A stretch of 43,787 bases of DNA, taken from contig DFIR01000009.1 of assembly GCA_002372815.1 (NCBI GenBank), positions 1 through 43,787 on the forward strand, given 5' to 3'. Source of the stretch: Lachnospiraceae bacterium UBA3692 (GTDB taxonomy: Bacteria; Bacillota; Clostridia; Lachnospirales; Lachnospiraceae). Below are positions 6,579 to 15,085 of the stretch, one piece after another. Made by a program: the position numbers and the translations under genes. Position 1 is the stretch's first letter. Each line of letters starts with the position of its first letter. A model generated the notes under the pieces. That model searched no databases. It had not been told where the DNA came from and was given only the letters and a program-made list of their open reading frames with translations.

Positions 6579-8735
6579 ATGGCAGCAGCTACTACACGCA
6601 AGACAGGCGCCGCGAAGACGGCGGCAAGAAAGAAGAACCTCGTGATCGTCGAGTCACCGGCCAAGGTGAAGACGATCCGCAAATTCCTCGGCCCGAATTA
6701 CGAGGTGACGGCGAGCCAGGGTCACGTGCGTGACCTCCCGAAGAGCCGCCTCGGCATCGACGTCGAGCATGACTACGAACCGAAATACATCACGATCCGC
6801 GGAAAGGGCGACCTGCTCGCCTCGCTCCGCAAGCAGGTGAAGAAGGCGGACCGCATCTATCTCGCGACGGACCCTGACCGCGAAGGGGAGGCCATCTCCT
6901 GGCACCTCATCGCCGCCCTGCGTCTCGACGAGATGGAGGACAAGGAGGTCTACCGGATCACCTTCAACGAGATCACAAAGAACGCCGTCAAGGAGTCCCT
7001 GAAGAACGCGCGCGGTATCGACATGCACCTTGTGGACGCGCAGCAGACCCGCAGGATCCTCGACAGAATGGTGGGCTACCGCATCTCCCCGATCCTCTGG
7101 GCCAAGGTCAAGCGCGGCCTCTCGGCCGGACGTGTACAGTCCGCCGCGCTGCGCATGATCGCGGACAGGGAGGAGGAGATCGACGCTTTCATCCCCGAGG
7201 AATATTGGACGCTGGACGCGAAGCTCTCCATCGATGACTCGGCCAAAGATACGCTGACCGTCCACTACTACGGCAGGATCGGCGCGGACGGGACGGCGGA
7301 GAAGTATGTCCCCGGCAGCAGCGAGGAGATCGAGGCCATGCGGGCGAAGCTTGCCGAAGCGCCCTTCAGCGTCTCCGAGATCCGGACCTCCGAGAGGACT
7401 CGCAAGTCCCCGCTTCCTTTCACCACCTCGACGCTGCAGCAGGAAGCGAGCAAGCAGCTGAACTACACCACCCAGAAGACGATGCGGATCGCCCAGCAGC
7501 TCTACGAAGGCGTGGAGATCAAAGGACGCGGCACGGTCGCCCTGATCACCTACCTGCGTACGGACAGCACCCGCGTCTCCGAGGAGGCGCTGGCATCCTC
7601 CGCTGCTTATATCCTTGAGCGCTACGGAGAGGACTACCTGCAGGAACAGGAGAAGGAGAGCCGGAGCGGCGCCAAGATCCAGGACGCGCACGAAGCGATC
7701 CGTCCCACGGACATCACACTGGAGCCCTCGCAGCTGAAGGATGCGATCCCGCGTGACCAGCTGCGTCTCTACCAGCTGATCTGGAAGCGGTTCGTCGCCA
7801 GCCGCATGAATCCCGCCAGATACGCTGTGAAACAGGTCCGCGTACAGGCGGCGGACGCGCTCTTCACCGCTTCGATGAGCCGCCTTGTGTTCGACGGCTA
7901 CCAGAGCGTCTACCGCACCGCGGAGGAAGAGGAGCAGTCGGACAGGCTGTCCGGCAGCCTGCAGGAGGACTCCCGCCTGACCCTCCTCGACACAGAGGCC
8001 AAACAGCACTTCACACAGCCGCAGCCCCATTACACGGAGGCGTCGCTGGTGAGAGCCATGGAGGAGCAGGGGATCGGAAGACCCAGCACCTACGCGCCGA
8101 CGATCTCGACCATCCTCGCGAGACATTACATCACGCGCGAGAACCGCAGCCTCTACATCACAGAGCTGGGCAGGGTCGTCAACGACATGATGCGGCAGGC
8201 CTTCCCGTCCATCGTGGACACACGCTTCACCGCGAACATGGAGAGCCTGCTCGACGGCATCGCGGAAGGCAGCGTGCGCTGGAAGACGGTCATAGAGAAT
8301 TTCTACCCGGATCTGGATGAGGCGGTCCGGGAGGCGGAAGCGGATCTGGAGAAGGTCACCGTCGCCGACGAGGAGACCGAGGAGATCTGCGAGAAGTGCG
8401 GCCGGCACATGGTGATCAAGTACGGCCCGCACGGCAAGTTCCTGGCGTGCCCGGGCTTCCCGGAGTGCCAGAACGCCAAACCTTATTACGAGAAGATCGG
8501 CGTGGCCTGCCCGAAATGCGGCAAGGACCTCGTCGTGCGCATGACCAAAAAAGGCAGACGCTATTACGGATGCATGGGATTTCCCGAGTGTGATTTCATG
8601 GCATGGCAGAGGCCGGCCGCAAAGAAATGCCCTGCATGCGGCGGCCCCATGGTGATCAAAGGGGATACACTCGTGTGTATGGACAATGCCTGCGGTCATT
8701 CGGAGCCGGCACCTGCCGCAGAAGAGAAGGAGTAG
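6579..8735 (+). CDS. topA: DNA topoisomerase I
   Basis: This is a type IA topoisomerase that relaxes negative supercoils through a transient 5'-phosphotyrosine link. The ATG at 6579 gives 718 residues; an in-frame TTG at 6558 is an alternative, and neither has a strong ribosome site. The N-terminal TOPRIM domain shows VIVESPAKVKTIRKFLG and DPDREGEAISWHL. The catalytic tyrosine is Y325 in ITYLRTDST. The core ends with RPSTYAPTISTI. Three C-terminal zinc ribbons follow from about residue 605: CEKCGRH...CPGFPEC, CPKCGKD...CMGFPEC and CPACGGP...CMDNAC. The codY GTG begins three bases after the stop, so the two are almost certainly one transcript, an order common in Firmicutes. Confidence 0.97.
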   Translation: MAAATTRKTGAAKTAARKKNLVIVESPAKVKTIRKFLGPNYEVTASQGHVRDLPKSRLGIDVEHDYEPKYITIRGKGDLLASLRKQVKKADRIYLATDPDREGEAISWHLIAALRLDEMEDKEVYRITFNEITKNAVKESLKNARGIDMHLVDAQQTRRILDRMVGYRISPILWAKVKRGLSAGRVQSAALRMIADREEEIDAFIPEEYWTLDAKLSIDDSAKDTLTVHYYGRIGADGTAEKYVPGSSEEIEAMRAKLAEAPFSVSEIRTSERTRKSPLPFTTSTLQQEASKQLNYTTQKTMRIAQQLYEGVEIKGRGTVALITYLRTDSTRVSEEALASSAAYILERYGEDYLQEQEKESRSGAKIQDAHEAIRPTDITLEPSQLKDAIPRDQLRLYQLIWKRFVASRMNPARYAVKQVRVQAADALFTASMSRLVFDGYQSVYRTAEEEEQSDRLSGSLQEDSRLTLLDTEAKQHFTQPQPHYTEASLVRAMEEQGIGRPSTYAPTISTILARHYITRENRSLYITELGRVVNDMMRQAFPSIVDTRFTANMESLLDGIAEGSVRWKTVIENFYPDLDEAVREAEADLEKVTVADEETEEICEKCGRHMVIKYGPHGKFLACPGFPECQNAKPYYEKIGVACPKCGKDLVVRMTKKGRRYYGCMGFPECDFMAWQRPAAKKCPACGGPMVIKGDTLVCMDNACGHSEPAPAAEEKE

Positions 8736-8738
8736 AAC

Positions 8739-9545
8739 GTGGACAGAGCACAGACCATCGGAAATGTAAAGCTGCTCGACAATACAAGGAAGATCGAGAA
8801 ACTGCTGCACAGGAGCAGCACGGGCAAGGTCGTCTTCAATGATATCTGCAGCGTGATGAGCAGCATCCTGCAGTCCAATATCCTCGTGATCAGCAAGAAG
8901 GGCAAGGTGCTCGGCGTCGGCGAGACGCCCGGGATCCCTGTGATCGAGGATCTCATCGTCGACAAGGTGGGAGAGTTCATCGATGAGGATCTGAACAACC
9001 GTTTTCTCTCTGTTCTCTCGACCAACGAGAACGTGAGCCTGTCGACCCTCGGATTCGTCTCCGAGAACGACATCTCGGACGTGGGGATCATCGCGCCGAT
9101 CGAGATCGCCGGCGAGCGTCTCGGCACGGTCTTCATCTACAAGAAGGATGACCACTTTGGCATCGACGACATCATCCTCTGCGAATACGGGACCACGGTC
9201 GTCGGACTGGAGATGCTCCGCGCGGTGACGGAAGAGACCGCCGAGGAGAACCGGAAGATCGCGGTCGTCCGCTCCGCCATCAACACGCTGAGCTACACCG
9301 AGATGCACGCGATCATCCACATCTTCGAGGAGCTCGGCGACGTGGAGGGGATCCTGGTCGCCAGCAAGATCGCCGACAAGGCGGGGATCACCAGGAGCGT
9401 GGTCGTGAACGCGCTGCGCAAATTCGAGTCCGCCGGCGTGATCGAGTCCCGCTCGTCCGGCATGAAGGGAACCTATATCAAGGTGCTCAACGACGCGATC
9501 TACAGTGAGCTCGGCGCGATGAAGCAGCAGGTCGGCCCTGTCTGA
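8739..9545 (+). CDS. codY: GTP-sensing pleiotropic transcriptional regulator CodY
   Basis: CodY binds branched-chain amino acids and GTP and represses or activates stationary-phase and nutrient genes in Firmicutes. The GTG start at 8739 follows GAAGGAG and gives 268 residues, close to the usual 260. The N-terminal GAF-like sensor domain occupies about residues 1-155, and a winged helix follows. The recognition segment GITRSVVVNALRKFESAGVI and the following RSSGMKGTYIKVLND are almost identical to the Bacillus protein, so the DNA target should be the standard CodY box. The gene is three bases downstream of topA and followed by a hairpin and the rpsB promoter. A CodY-box-like site occurs in the rel leader. 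Confidence 0.97.
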   Translation: MDRAQTIGNVKLLDNTRKIEKLLHRSSTGKVVFNDICSVMSSILQSNILVISKKGKVLGVGETPGIPVIEDLIVDKVGEFIDEDLNNRFLSVLSTNENVSLSTLGFVSENDISDVGIIAPIEIAGERLGTVFIYKKDDHFGIDDIILCEYGTTVVGLEMLRAVTEETAEENRKIAVVRSAINTLSYTEMHAIIHIFEELGDVEGILVASKIADKAGITRSVVVNALRKFESAGVIESRSSGMKGTYIKVLNDAIYSELGAMKQQVGPV

Positions 9546-9575
9546 TCTTTCATCTATCTGAATACTGAAAATCCT

Positions 9576-9614
9576 CGTCCTGTATACCGGAAAGTTCTTG
9601 CGGTATACAGGACG
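9576..9614 (+). terminator. 14-bp hairpin after codY, overlapping the rpsB promoter
   Basis: Bases 9576-9589 pair perfectly with 9601-9614 around an 11-base loop, 30 bases after the codY stop. Only a weak T-rich stretch follows, so termination may be partial. The -35 hexamer of the rpsB promoter lies in the loop and right arm. Confidence 0.5.
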
Positions 9615-9626
9615 TTGTGATAGAAT
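9598..9626 (+). promoter_or_regulatory. Promoter of rpsB-tsf
   Basis: TTGCGG (9598-9603), a 17-base spacer and TAGAAT (9621-9626). The predicted start near 9633 leaves a leader of about 113 bases ahead of rpsB. Confidence 0.7.
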
Positions 9627-9653
9627 CTAGAATGTTGCCAATCTATCAAACAC

Positions 9654-9718
9654 GTATCCCAGCAGATGCCGGTGCTCCCGCGGAGTGGCAGAGTCCTCGT
9701 GACTGCGTAAGGATACGG
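9654..9718 (+). promoter_or_regulatory. Folded rpsB leader, possible S2 autoregulatory element
   Basis: cgtatcc (9654-9660) pairs with ggatacg (9712-9718) and encloses two small hairpins, one with a ctcc/ggag stem and one with an agtc/gact stem. Ribosomal protein operons often carry leaders of this kind that bind their own product. Assignment to S2 is inference from position. Confidence 0.4.
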
Positions 9719-9745
9719 AAGTCCAACCAAAACGGAGGAGAGAAA

Positions 9746-10513
9746 ATGAGCGTAGTAACAATGAAACAGCTTCTGGAAGCAGGCGTGCACTTCGGTCACC
9801 AGACCAAGCGCTGGAACCCCAAGATGGCTCCCTACATCTTCACGGAGCGCAACGGCATCCACATCATCGATCTGCAGAAGTCGGTGATCAAGGTTGACGA
9901 GGCCTATCGTGCGGTCGTCGAGATCGTCTCCCAGGGAGGCACCATCCTCTTCGTCGGCACCAAGAAGCAGGCACAGGACGCGGTCAAGGCGGAAGCCGAG
10001 CGCTGCGGCATGTACTATGTCAACGAGAGATGGCTCGGCGGTATGCTGACCAACTTCAAGACCATCAAGAGCCGCGTCGAGCGCCTCAAGAAGCTCGAGG
10101 CCATGTCCCAGGACGGCACCTTCGACGTTCTTCCCAAGAAGGAAGTCGCGAAGCTGCAGAAGGAGTGGGAGAAGCTTGAGAAGAACCTCGGCGGCATCAA
10201 GACCATGAGCCACATTCCGGATGCGATCTTCGTCGTCGATCCCAAGAAGGAGAGGATCTGCGTTTCCGAAGCACGTGCTCTGGGCATCACCCTGATCGGC
10301 ATCGGCGATACCAACTGCGATCCCGAGGAACTCGATTACATCATCCCCGGCAATGACGATGCGATCCGTGCGGTCAAGCTGCTCAGCGGCAAGATCGCGG
10401 ATGCGGTCATCGAGGCGAACCAGGGTGTCGAGGGCGACGCGGAAGAGCAGAACGCTCTTGCAGCGGAGTCCGCAGCCAGCGAAGCCGCCCAGGAAGCGGA
10501 AGGCACGCTCTGA
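9746..10513 (+). CDS. rpsB: 30S ribosomal protein S2
   Basis: S2 is a late-assembling protein of the small ribosomal subunit that supports binding of S1-like factors and mRNA. The ATG at 9746 has a strong ACGGAGGAGAG site and gives 255 residues. Hallmarks are LLEAGVHFGHQTKRWNPKM at the start, the RNGIHIIDLQKS segment, RWLGGMLTNFKTI in the coiled-coil region, and the VVDPKKE...EARALGI stretch. The C-terminal tail is Ala/Glu-rich and variable, as usual. It forms the standard operon with tsf, 37 bases downstream. Confidence 0.98.
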   Translation: MSVVTMKQLLEAGVHFGHQTKRWNPKMAPYIFTERNGIHIIDLQKSVIKVDEAYRAVVEIVSQGGTILFVGTKKQAQDAVKAEAERCGMYYVNERWLGGMLTNFKTIKSRVERLKKLEAMSQDGTFDVLPKKEVAKLQKEWEKLEKNLGGIKTMSHIPDAIFVVDPKKERICVSEARALGITLIGIGDTNCDPEELDYIIPGNDDAIRAVKLLSGKIADAVIEANQGVEGDAEEQNALAAESAASEAAQEAEGTL

Positions 10514-10550
10514 TTCATAACATAATCTTATAAAGATTGGAGATATTACC

Positions 10551-11495
10551 ATGGCGATCACAGCAAAACAGGTTAAAGAACTGAGAGAGATGACCGGCGC
10601 CGGTATGATGGACTGCAAGAAGGCCCTCACCGCGACCGAAGGCAATATGGAAGCGGCGGTGGAGTTCCTCCGCAAGAACGGCATCATGAAGGCTGAGAAG
10701 AAGGCCAACCGCATCGCAGCGGAAGGTATCTGCTTCATCGCTTCCGAAGGCGACCAGAAGGCAGCTGTCGTGGAAGTCAACTCCGAGACAGACTTCGTCG
10801 CCCAGAACGAGAAATTCCGCACCTACGTCAGCAAGGTCGCTGCACAGGCCCTCAACGGCGACGCCGCGAACCTCGACGAGCTGATGGCCGAGAAGTGGGC
10901 CGACGATCCGACCAAGACCGTGAATGATTCCCTCGTGGACATGATCGCGGTGATCGGCGAGAAGCTGAGCATCCGCCGCTTTGAGAGAGTCGAAGCGCAG
11001 GATGGCTGCCTCGTCACATATCTGCACGGCCAGGGCCGCATCGGTGTCATCATCGACGCGAAGACCAATGTCGTGAACGACGCTGTCAAAGAGGCGCTCA
11101 CCAACGTCGCGATGCAGGTCGCAGCTATGAACCCGAAGTACGTCACGGCGGCGGAAGTCTCCGAGGAGTACAAGGAGCATGAGAAGGAGATCCTTCTGGC
11201 ACAGGCCCTGAAGGAGAACGAGGAGCTTCCCGAGAACAAGAGGAAACCTCAGAACATCATCGAGAAGATGCTCATCGGCCGTCTCAACAAGGAGCTGAAG
11301 GAGATCTGCCTCTACGACCAGATCTATGTCAGAGCCGAGGACGGCAAGCAGTCCGTCGGCCAGTATCTCGCGCAGGTCGCGAAGAGCTGCGGCGCGGACC
11401 TCAGCATCCGCAGATTCGTCCGTTTCGAGACCGGCGAAGGCCTCGAGAAGAGACAGGACAACTTCGCGGAAGAGGTCATGGCGCAGGTCAGATGA
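10551..11495 (+). CDS. tsf: Translation elongation factor Ts
   Basis: EF-Ts is the nucleotide-exchange factor that regenerates EF-Tu-GTP. The protein is 314 residues from an ATG preceded by GGAGAT. The N-terminal UBA-like domain is plain: KQVKELREMTGAGMMDCKKA, then the core with VEVNSETDFVAQNEKF, the EF-Tu-contacting block. The C-terminal part ends with LRQ-type sequence near GADLSIRRFVRFETGEG. A small AT-rich inverted repeat (10524-10538) in the rpsB-tsf gap could tune read-through. A clear intrinsic terminator follows, so rpsB-tsf is a closed two-gene unit. Confidence 0.98.
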   Translation: MAITAKQVKELREMTGAGMMDCKKALTATEGNMEAAVEFLRKNGIMKAEKKANRIAAEGICFIASEGDQKAAVVEVNSETDFVAQNEKFRTYVSKVAAQALNGDAANLDELMAEKWADDPTKTVNDSLVDMIAVIGEKLSIRRFERVEAQDGCLVTYLHGQGRIGVIIDAKTNVVNDAVKEALTNVAMQVAAMNPKYVTAAEVSEEYKEHEKEILLAQALKENEELPENKRKPQNIIEKMLIGRLNKELKEICLYDQIYVRAEDGKQSVGQYLAQVAKSCGADLSIRRFVRFETGEGLEKRQDNFAEEVMAQVR

Positions 11496-11517
11496 TCTTC
11501 TGAAGATGACAGTATCC

Positions 11518-11549
11518 GGGACGCCTGTTGTAAAACGGGCGTCCCTTTT
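11518..11549 (+). terminator. Intrinsic terminator of rpsB-tsf
   Basis: A 12-bp stem (11518-11529 with 11534-11545, one G-T pair), a GTAA loop, then TTTT. Confidence 0.9.
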
Positions 11550-11551
11550 GC

Positions 11552-11581
11552 TTGCCAAGTTCCATAGATATTGTATATAAT
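11552..11581 (+). promoter_or_regulatory. Promoter of mecA
   Basis: TTGCCA (11552-11557), an 18-base spacer and a perfect TATAAT (11576-11581), placed directly behind the tsf terminator. Confidence 0.7.
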
Positions 11582-11628
11582 GAGTTGCAACAACCACAAT
11601 TATTTCCATTGTGTGTTCGGGAGAGTGA

Positions 11629-12228
11629 ATGATGACGATCCGCAGAGTAAATGATAATACGGTCAATTGCATCATCACACAGGAAGACCTGCGGGAGAAC
11701 GGCATCGGGATCGGTGACCTTTTCTCCAGGAAGAGGGAAGCGCTGGAGTATATCCGCAGCGTCATCGCGCAGGCGGCTTCCTCTGAGAATATGAATTTTT
11801 CCGGGGATCATGTGTCCATGCGGCTCTCTGTGCTGCCGGACCACTCGATCTCCCTCACTCTGTCGTCCAAGCAGTCCATGCTGGGCAATGAGGCCCAGAA
11901 CGCGGAAGAGAACGCGCAGGAAGGCTACGAGGCAGAGAAGGAATATCACATCACCTTCCGGGAGATCCTGGACGCGGCCCGCTACAGCCGCTCGCTTTCC
12001 ATGGAATGCCTGCCGCCTTCCGGTCTCTACTATGATCCCCGAAAGGAGGTCTACATCCTCTGCATAGAGGATCCGGACGGCCGCGATGCGAATTTCGAGA
12101 GAGCGGTGCTGTCCGCCAATGAGTTCGGGAACCTGCAGACCGTCCCCAGCGGTACGCGCGCCTATGTGCGCGAACACTGCCGCACGGTCCTGGAGGAGGA
12201 TGCGCTCGCGAAGCTCGCGGCGCTGTAG
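11629..12228 (+). CDS. mecA: Adaptor protein MecA family
   Basis: MecA adaptors deliver substrates to the ClpC/ClpP protease. The protein is 199 residues from the ATG at 11629; the adjacent ATG at 11632 has better spacing from GGGAGAG and is equally possible. The N-terminus (TIRRVNDNTVNCIITQEDL) matches the MecA N-terminal substrate-binding domain, which typically starts with MEIERIN-type sequence. The acidic linker (AQNAEENAQEGYEAEKE) is typical, and the C-terminal half (PPSGLYYDPRKEVYILCIE onward) matches the ClpC-binding domain. It has its own promoter after the tsf terminator. The rluF-like gene begins about ten bases after its stop, so they are probably cotranscribed. In this lineage the substrate is not known; competence control cannot be assumed. 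Confidence 0.85.
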   Translation: MMTIRRVNDNTVNCIITQEDLRENGIGIGDLFSRKREALEYIRSVIAQAASSENMNFSGDHVSMRLSVLPDHSISLTLSSKQSMLGNEAQNAEENAQEGYEAEKEYHITFREILDAARYSRSLSMECLPPSGLYYDPRKEVYILCIEDPDGRDANFERAVLSANEFGNLQTVPSGTRAYVREHCRTVLEEDALAKLAAL

Positions 12229-12238
12229 GGAGGATCCA

Positions 12239-13093
12239 TTGCAGACAGGTACCGGCAGCAAGAAAAGAGATGAATCCGGCGCCTCCGTGCCGGTCAACAC
12301 AGCAAATACAGCCGCTTCCACTGCCGGGACCGCCTCACAGGGCGGCGGGGGGATGCGGCTGAATGTTTTTGTGGCTTCCGCCGCGGGCGTCTCCAGAAGG
12401 GAGGCGGACCGGCTCATCGAGGCGGGGCGGATCCGCGTGAACGGCAGCCCCGGCGTCTCCGGCATGAAGGTATCGCCGGAGGACGTGACGGAGCTCGACG
12501 GGAAGCGGCTCTTCTCTGTGGCGGACAAGACCGTGGTGGCTTTCTACAAGCCTGTGGGCGTCACCTGCACCGAGCGGGACCCTCACGCGGAGAGGACGCT
12601 GAAGGACGTCTTCCGGTATGACCGGCGGCTGACCTATGCGGGAAGACTGGACCGGGACTCGGAAGGCCTCCTGCTGATGACGGACGACGGGAAGCTGATC
12701 GACGCCATGATGAGCAGCCGCAGCGGGCATGAGAAGGAATATCTGGTGGAGACGGCCGCGCCGGTGACGGACGCACAGCTCCGGAAGATGGCCGGCGGGA
12801 TCCTGCTCACGCAGCTGGGGGTCCGCACCAGGCCTTGTAAGATCACACGCACCGGGAAGAACGCCTTCCGGATCGTCCTGACACAGGGATTGAACAGGCA
12901 GATCCGCCGGATGTGCGGGGCCGTCGGCGCGCAGGTGGTGCGGCTCAAAAGGGTCCGTGTCCTCAATGTGCAGCTGGGCGAGATGCGCCCGGGGGAGCAG
13001 AGACGGATCACCGGCGGGGAACTGGAGACACTCTACCGGGAGGCAGGCCTCCCGCGGACAGGGACAGAAAAGAGAGGTGAGACACGTGGATGA
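12239..13093 (+). CDS. rluF: RluF-type rRNA pseudouridine synthase
   Basis: This is an RsuA/RluB/RluF-family enzyme that isomerises uridine to pseudouridine in 23S rRNA. An S4 RNA-binding domain begins at MRLNVFVASAAGVSRREAD and a catalytic domain follows, with the aspartate in GRLDRDSEGLLLMT. The second half (HEKEYLVE, then LTQGLNRQIRRMCGAVG) is closest to RluF, which modifies U2604, rather than RsuA or RluB. I chose the TTG at 12239 because GGGAGGA precedes it closely, giving 284 residues with a Ser/Thr/Ala-rich N-terminal extension. An ATG at 12353 right at the S4 domain is a good alternative (246 residues). Its end overlaps the ligA start by eight bases. Confidence 0.85.
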   Translation: MQTGTGSKKRDESGASVPVNTANTAASTAGTASQGGGGMRLNVFVASAAGVSRREADRLIEAGRIRVNGSPGVSGMKVSPEDVTELDGKRLFSVADKTVVAFYKPVGVTCTERDPHAERTLKDVFRYDRRLTYAGRLDRDSEGLLLMTDDGKLIDAMMSSRSGHEKEYLVETAAPVTDAQLRKMAGGILLTQLGVRTRPCKITRTGKNAFRIVLTQGLNRQIRRMCGAVGAQVVRLKRVRVLNVQLGEMRPGEQRRITGGELETLYREAGLPRTGTEKRGETRG

Positions 13094-15056
13094 CCGCAGC
13101 AGGATGCGAGAACTGACGGACCTCCTGAACAGGGCGTCCGAAGCTTACTATGTGCGGAACACGGAGATCATGAGCAATCTGGAATACGACGCGCTCTATG
13201 ACGAACTCACCGCACTGGAGAAGAAGACCGGCGTGACGCTCTCGGATTCCCCGACCGCGCATGTCGGATATGTATCCGCCAAGGAGCTGCCGAAGGAACG
13301 GCACGCCTCCCCGATGCTCTCGCTGGACAAGACGAAGTCCCGCGAGGCGCTGGCGGAGTGGCTGGGCGATCAGGAAGGCCTGCTCTCGTGGAAGCTGGAC
13401 GGCCTCACCATCGTCCTGACCTACGAGAACGGGACGCTTGCGAAGGCTGTCACCCGGGGCAACGGGGAAGTCGGCGAGGTCGTCACGGACAACGCGCGCA
13501 CCTTCCGGAACATCCCTCTGCGCATCCCCTATACAGGAACGCTGGTCCTGCGGGGCGAGGCCGTGATCCGCTACACGGATTTCGAGAGGATCAACAGTGA
13601 GCTCGGAGAGGAAGCCGCCCGGTACAAGAATCCCCGGAATCTGTGCAGCGGCAGTGTCCGCCAGCTGAACAGCGAGGTGACGGCGGGCAGGAGCGTGCGC
13701 TTCTATGCTTTTGCGCTCGTGCAGGCGGACGGCGTGGACTTCCGCAACTCGCGCCAGGCGCAGTTCGCATTTCTGCAGGAACAGGGCTTTGAGGTCGTGG
13801 AGAACGTCCGCGTGACCGCGCAGACCCTCCCGGAGGAGATCGAGGCGTTCGCGCAGAAGATCCGGACATTCGACATCCCCTCCGACGGCCTGGTGCTGCT
13901 GCTGGACGATATCGCGTACGGCGAATCGCTCGGATCCACTGCCAAGTTCCCCCGCAACGCGATGGCCTTCAAGTGGGCGGACGAGCAGCAGGAGACGGAG
14001 CTTCTGGACGTGGAGTGGAGCACCTCCAGGACGGGGCTGATCAATCCGGTGGCTGTTTTCTCCCCTGTGGAGCTGGAGGGAACGACGGTCCGGAGAGCTT
14101 CCGTGCACAACGTGAGCATCGTCCGCAGCCTGCAGCTCGGGATCGGCGACAGGATCGTCGTCTACAAGGCGAACATGATCATCCCGCAGATCTCCGAGAA
14201 CCTGACCAGGTCGGGATCGCTTGTGATCCCCAGCCGATGTCCCGTGTGCGGCGGGGAGACCCGGATCCGGAACGATGCGGGCAGCGAGGTGCTGACCTGC
14301 ACGAATCCGGCGTGTGCCGCCCGCAAGCTCAAGCGCTTCGTCCTCTTCGTGAGCCGCAGCGCGATGAATATCGAAGGCCTGTCGGAGATGACGCTGGAGA
14401 AGCTGATCGGAAACGGCCTGATCCACCGCTTCGCGGACATCTACAGGCTGCAGGAGCACCGCGACAGGATCGCCGCCATGGACGGCTTCGGGGAGCGCTC
14501 TTACGAGAAGCTGATCCGCAGCATCGACAAATCCCGCGATACGACCCCGCAGCGCCTGCTCAGCGCCCTCGGCATCAGCGGCGTCGGACCTGCCGTCGCG
14601 AAGCTCCTGGCCGACCACTACGCGGATGATCTCACCGCCATACGGGAAGCCGACAGGGAGACCCTGGCGCAGGTCGAGGGGATCGGACCGGTCCTCGCGG
14701 AGGCCATCGAGGCATGGTTCCGGGATCCCGACAATGCCGGGGAGCTGGAGGACCTGCTCGGAGAGCTCCATCTGTCGAAGAGAGAGCTGAACACGGACAA
14801 TCTGCCGCTCAAAGACCTGACCTTCGTCATCACCGGCAAGGTGGCGCATTTTGCGGGCCGGGAGGATCTGAAGGAGTACATACAGCAGAGAGGCGGCCGG
14901 GTCGCTTCCTCCGTCTCGGCGAAGACGGACTACCTGATCAACAACGACGCGGCGTCCGCTTCCTCCAAGAACAAAAAGGCCCAGCAGCTCGGCGTCAAGG
15001 TCATCACGGAGGAACAGTTCCTGCAGATGACAGGGGAAGACAAGGACAACGCGTAG
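13086..15056 (+). CDS. ligA: NAD-dependent DNA ligase, divergent clostridial type
   Basis: LigA seals nicks during replication and repair using NAD+. The GTG at 13086 follows GAGAGGTGAG and gives 656 residues. Visible domains are the Ia/adenylation region with the nucleophilic lysine K103 in SWKLDG, the OB fold, a four-cysteine zinc finger (CPVCGGE...CTNPACAARKL), helix-hairpin-helix repeats (ALGISGVGPAVAKLL, VEGIGPVLAEAI) and a C-terminal BRCT domain (FVITGKVAHFAGREDLKEYI). Two blocks that are usually strict differ: the TRGDGxxGEDVT motif reads TRGNGEVGEVVT, and the usual SDxEYD of domain Ia reads SNLEYD. I take these as lineage features because the nucleophile and zinc ligands are intact. 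The gene overlaps rluF and precedes metA by 29 bases. Confidence 0.93.
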   Translation: MDDRSRMRELTDLLNRASEAYYVRNTEIMSNLEYDALYDELTALEKKTGVTLSDSPTAHVGYVSAKELPKERHASPMLSLDKTKSREALAEWLGDQEGLLSWKLDGLTIVLTYENGTLAKAVTRGNGEVGEVVTDNARTFRNIPLRIPYTGTLVLRGEAVIRYTDFERINSELGEEAARYKNPRNLCSGSVRQLNSEVTAGRSVRFYAFALVQADGVDFRNSRQAQFAFLQEQGFEVVENVRVTAQTLPEEIEAFAQKIRTFDIPSDGLVLLLDDIAYGESLGSTAKFPRNAMAFKWADEQQETELLDVEWSTSRTGLINPVAVFSPVELEGTTVRRASVHNVSIVRSLQLGIGDRIVVYKANMIIPQISENLTRSGSLVIPSRCPVCGGETRIRNDAGSEVLTCTNPACAARKLKRFVLFVSRSAMNIEGLSEMTLEKLIGNGLIHRFADIYRLQEHRDRIAAMDGFGERSYEKLIRSIDKSRDTTPQRLLSALGISGVGPAVAKLLADHYADDLTAIREADRETLAQVEGIGPVLAEAIEAWFRDPDNAGELEDLLGELHLSKRELNTDNLPLKDLTFVITGKVAHFAGREDLKEYIQQRGGRVASSVSAKTDYLINNDAASASSKNKKAQQLGVKVITEEQFLQMTGEDKDNA

Positions 15057-15085
15057 GAAGCGCATGAACGGAACGGAGTCGGAAT

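Noticed and set aside
6654..9320. An 888-residue open frame on the minus strand across topA and codY
   Set aside because: It is antisense to two unmistakable genes, has low-complexity composition typical of G+C-rich shadow frames, and has no ribosome site or known motif.
15057..15085. SAM riboswitch or T-box controlling metA
   Set aside because: Only 29 bases separate ligA and metA, and none of the required helices or specifier/antiterminator sequences is present.
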